Shown here: positions 63,373 to 64,000 of the stretch, piece after piece
Numbering within the stretch: the stretch's first letter is position 1
Layout: each line of letters begins with the position of its first letter
Assembly: GCA_038373885.1 (NCBI GenBank)
Contig: JAWZYV010013132.1
Location: 264,218 to 328,217 of the forward strand
Direction: 5' to 3'
DNA from: Cheiracanthium punctorium
Lineage: Eukaryota; Arthropoda; Arachnida; Araneae; Cheiracanthiidae
Length of the DNA: 64,000 nucleotides
Translations under genes and position numbers: made by a program
The notes under the pieces: model-generated
Told to the model about the DNA's origin: nothing
The model's database searches: none
Seen by the model: the letters and a program-made list of their open reading frames with translations, nothing else

Positions 63373-63707
63373 CCTTTGAGGTGCGACCCTTTTCCAATGC
63401 TGAAAAAGGGCAGCCGATCGTCCTCCATCTTGCTGGTAGTTAAGTCGAGCGATGGCAACGGCTGCCCTTTTTTCAGCATTGGGCAATCTATCCAGCTCTT
63501 TTCGCATTTTTCCATAGATGTTAGTGCTGTTAAAAATAATCGTGACAATTTTTTGACGGGAAATGACGTTCTAAAAAGTAAAGGACTTTCGTGGAGCTAT
63601 GTCACCCGCAACTATTTTTATAGAAATCAAATCTATTCTCCGTGACTGGCAGCAGTCAAGCGTCAGAGTTTGGTGTTCCCAGAGCGGGAACACTGCCCGT
63701 TAAAGGG
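63373..63707 (-). mobile_element. piggyBac-like MITE relative, minus orientation
   Basis: The right end GTTCCCAGAGCGGGAAC...TTAAAGGG is followed by TTAA (63708-63711). The body matches 28909-29200 in reverse (GGGCAATCTATCC, TTAACAGCACTGACATC-like stretch). The left edge CCTTTGAGGTGCGACCC resembles the right end of the 23861 element but is not preceded by TTAA. Confidence 0.65.
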
Positions 63708-63711
63708 TTAA

Positions 63712-64000
63712 TAGTCTGGAGTTCGGGTCGGTTTTCTCCAACGTGAATACACGTTAGACCCTCTTAAAAACTCCTCTTACGAAGACAGACCCCGTGCTTG
63801 GCAGATACCCTTTGCGTAGCTTTGCAAGAGCACACCACAGCATATACTAATAATAATGTGCTTAATAATTAAAATTCGGAAACTTTACAGCCAACAGTGA
63901 ATTTAAGAAAGTGAAATCAGATAAATAGAGAAATGTTAATGAAATGGGACGAGTATCCAGTTAAAAAAATAGTCCCTTCAAATGAAACTTCCGGATAATT
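63712..64000. other. Non-coding, nothing recognised
   Basis: No supported feature to the window edge. Confidence 0.3.

Overview
This is an AT-rich, intron-and-transposon type eukaryotic window with no bacterial-style gene packing. The only intact long reading frames are four related, uninterrupted 396-399 codon genes for seven-transmembrane chemoreceptors of the arthropod gustatory receptor (GR) type. The receptors plus the transposon mix (I-type LINE with RNase H, Tc1, hAT, piggyBac-like and Helitron elements, tRNA-derived SINEs) point to an arthropod. A chelicerate such as a spider is my best guess, but that is inference, not something read directly from a marker gene.

Layout. 1-13 kb is a repeat field: a dispersed repeat that recurs at 61-62 kb, a 2-kb Helitron-ended segment (5179-7160) almost duplicated at 55272-57284, a hAT element with a perfect 8-bp target duplication (8316-9537), a TTAA MITE (9873-10259) and a 2.7-kb terminal-inverted-repeat element. 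13.4-19.0 kb holds Helitrons in head-to-head arrangement, one carrying an array of CTCF-like motifs. GR1 (19853-21046, minus) and GR2 (30602-31795, plus) are head to head, separated by MITEs, a 3.3-kb hAT element and ribozyme-like repeats. GR3 (44361-45560) and GR4 (58657-59847) follow on the plus strand, separated by a Tc1-type transposon, a truncated LINE and a heavily nested Tc1/Helitron/SINE/Tigger block.

How it fits together. The receptors are paralogues made by DNA-level segmental duplication: their 5' flanks (about 1.3 kb) and 3' flanks (several kb) are also homologous and collinear once the transposons are subtracted. One extra copy of the receptor 3' flank, with no receptor attached (14566-14800), suggests a lost fifth gene. 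Because the duplicated flanks and duplicated repeats give unoccupied reference sites inside this same window, several insertions can be bounded to the base. All identities are judged by eye; no alignment or database search was run.
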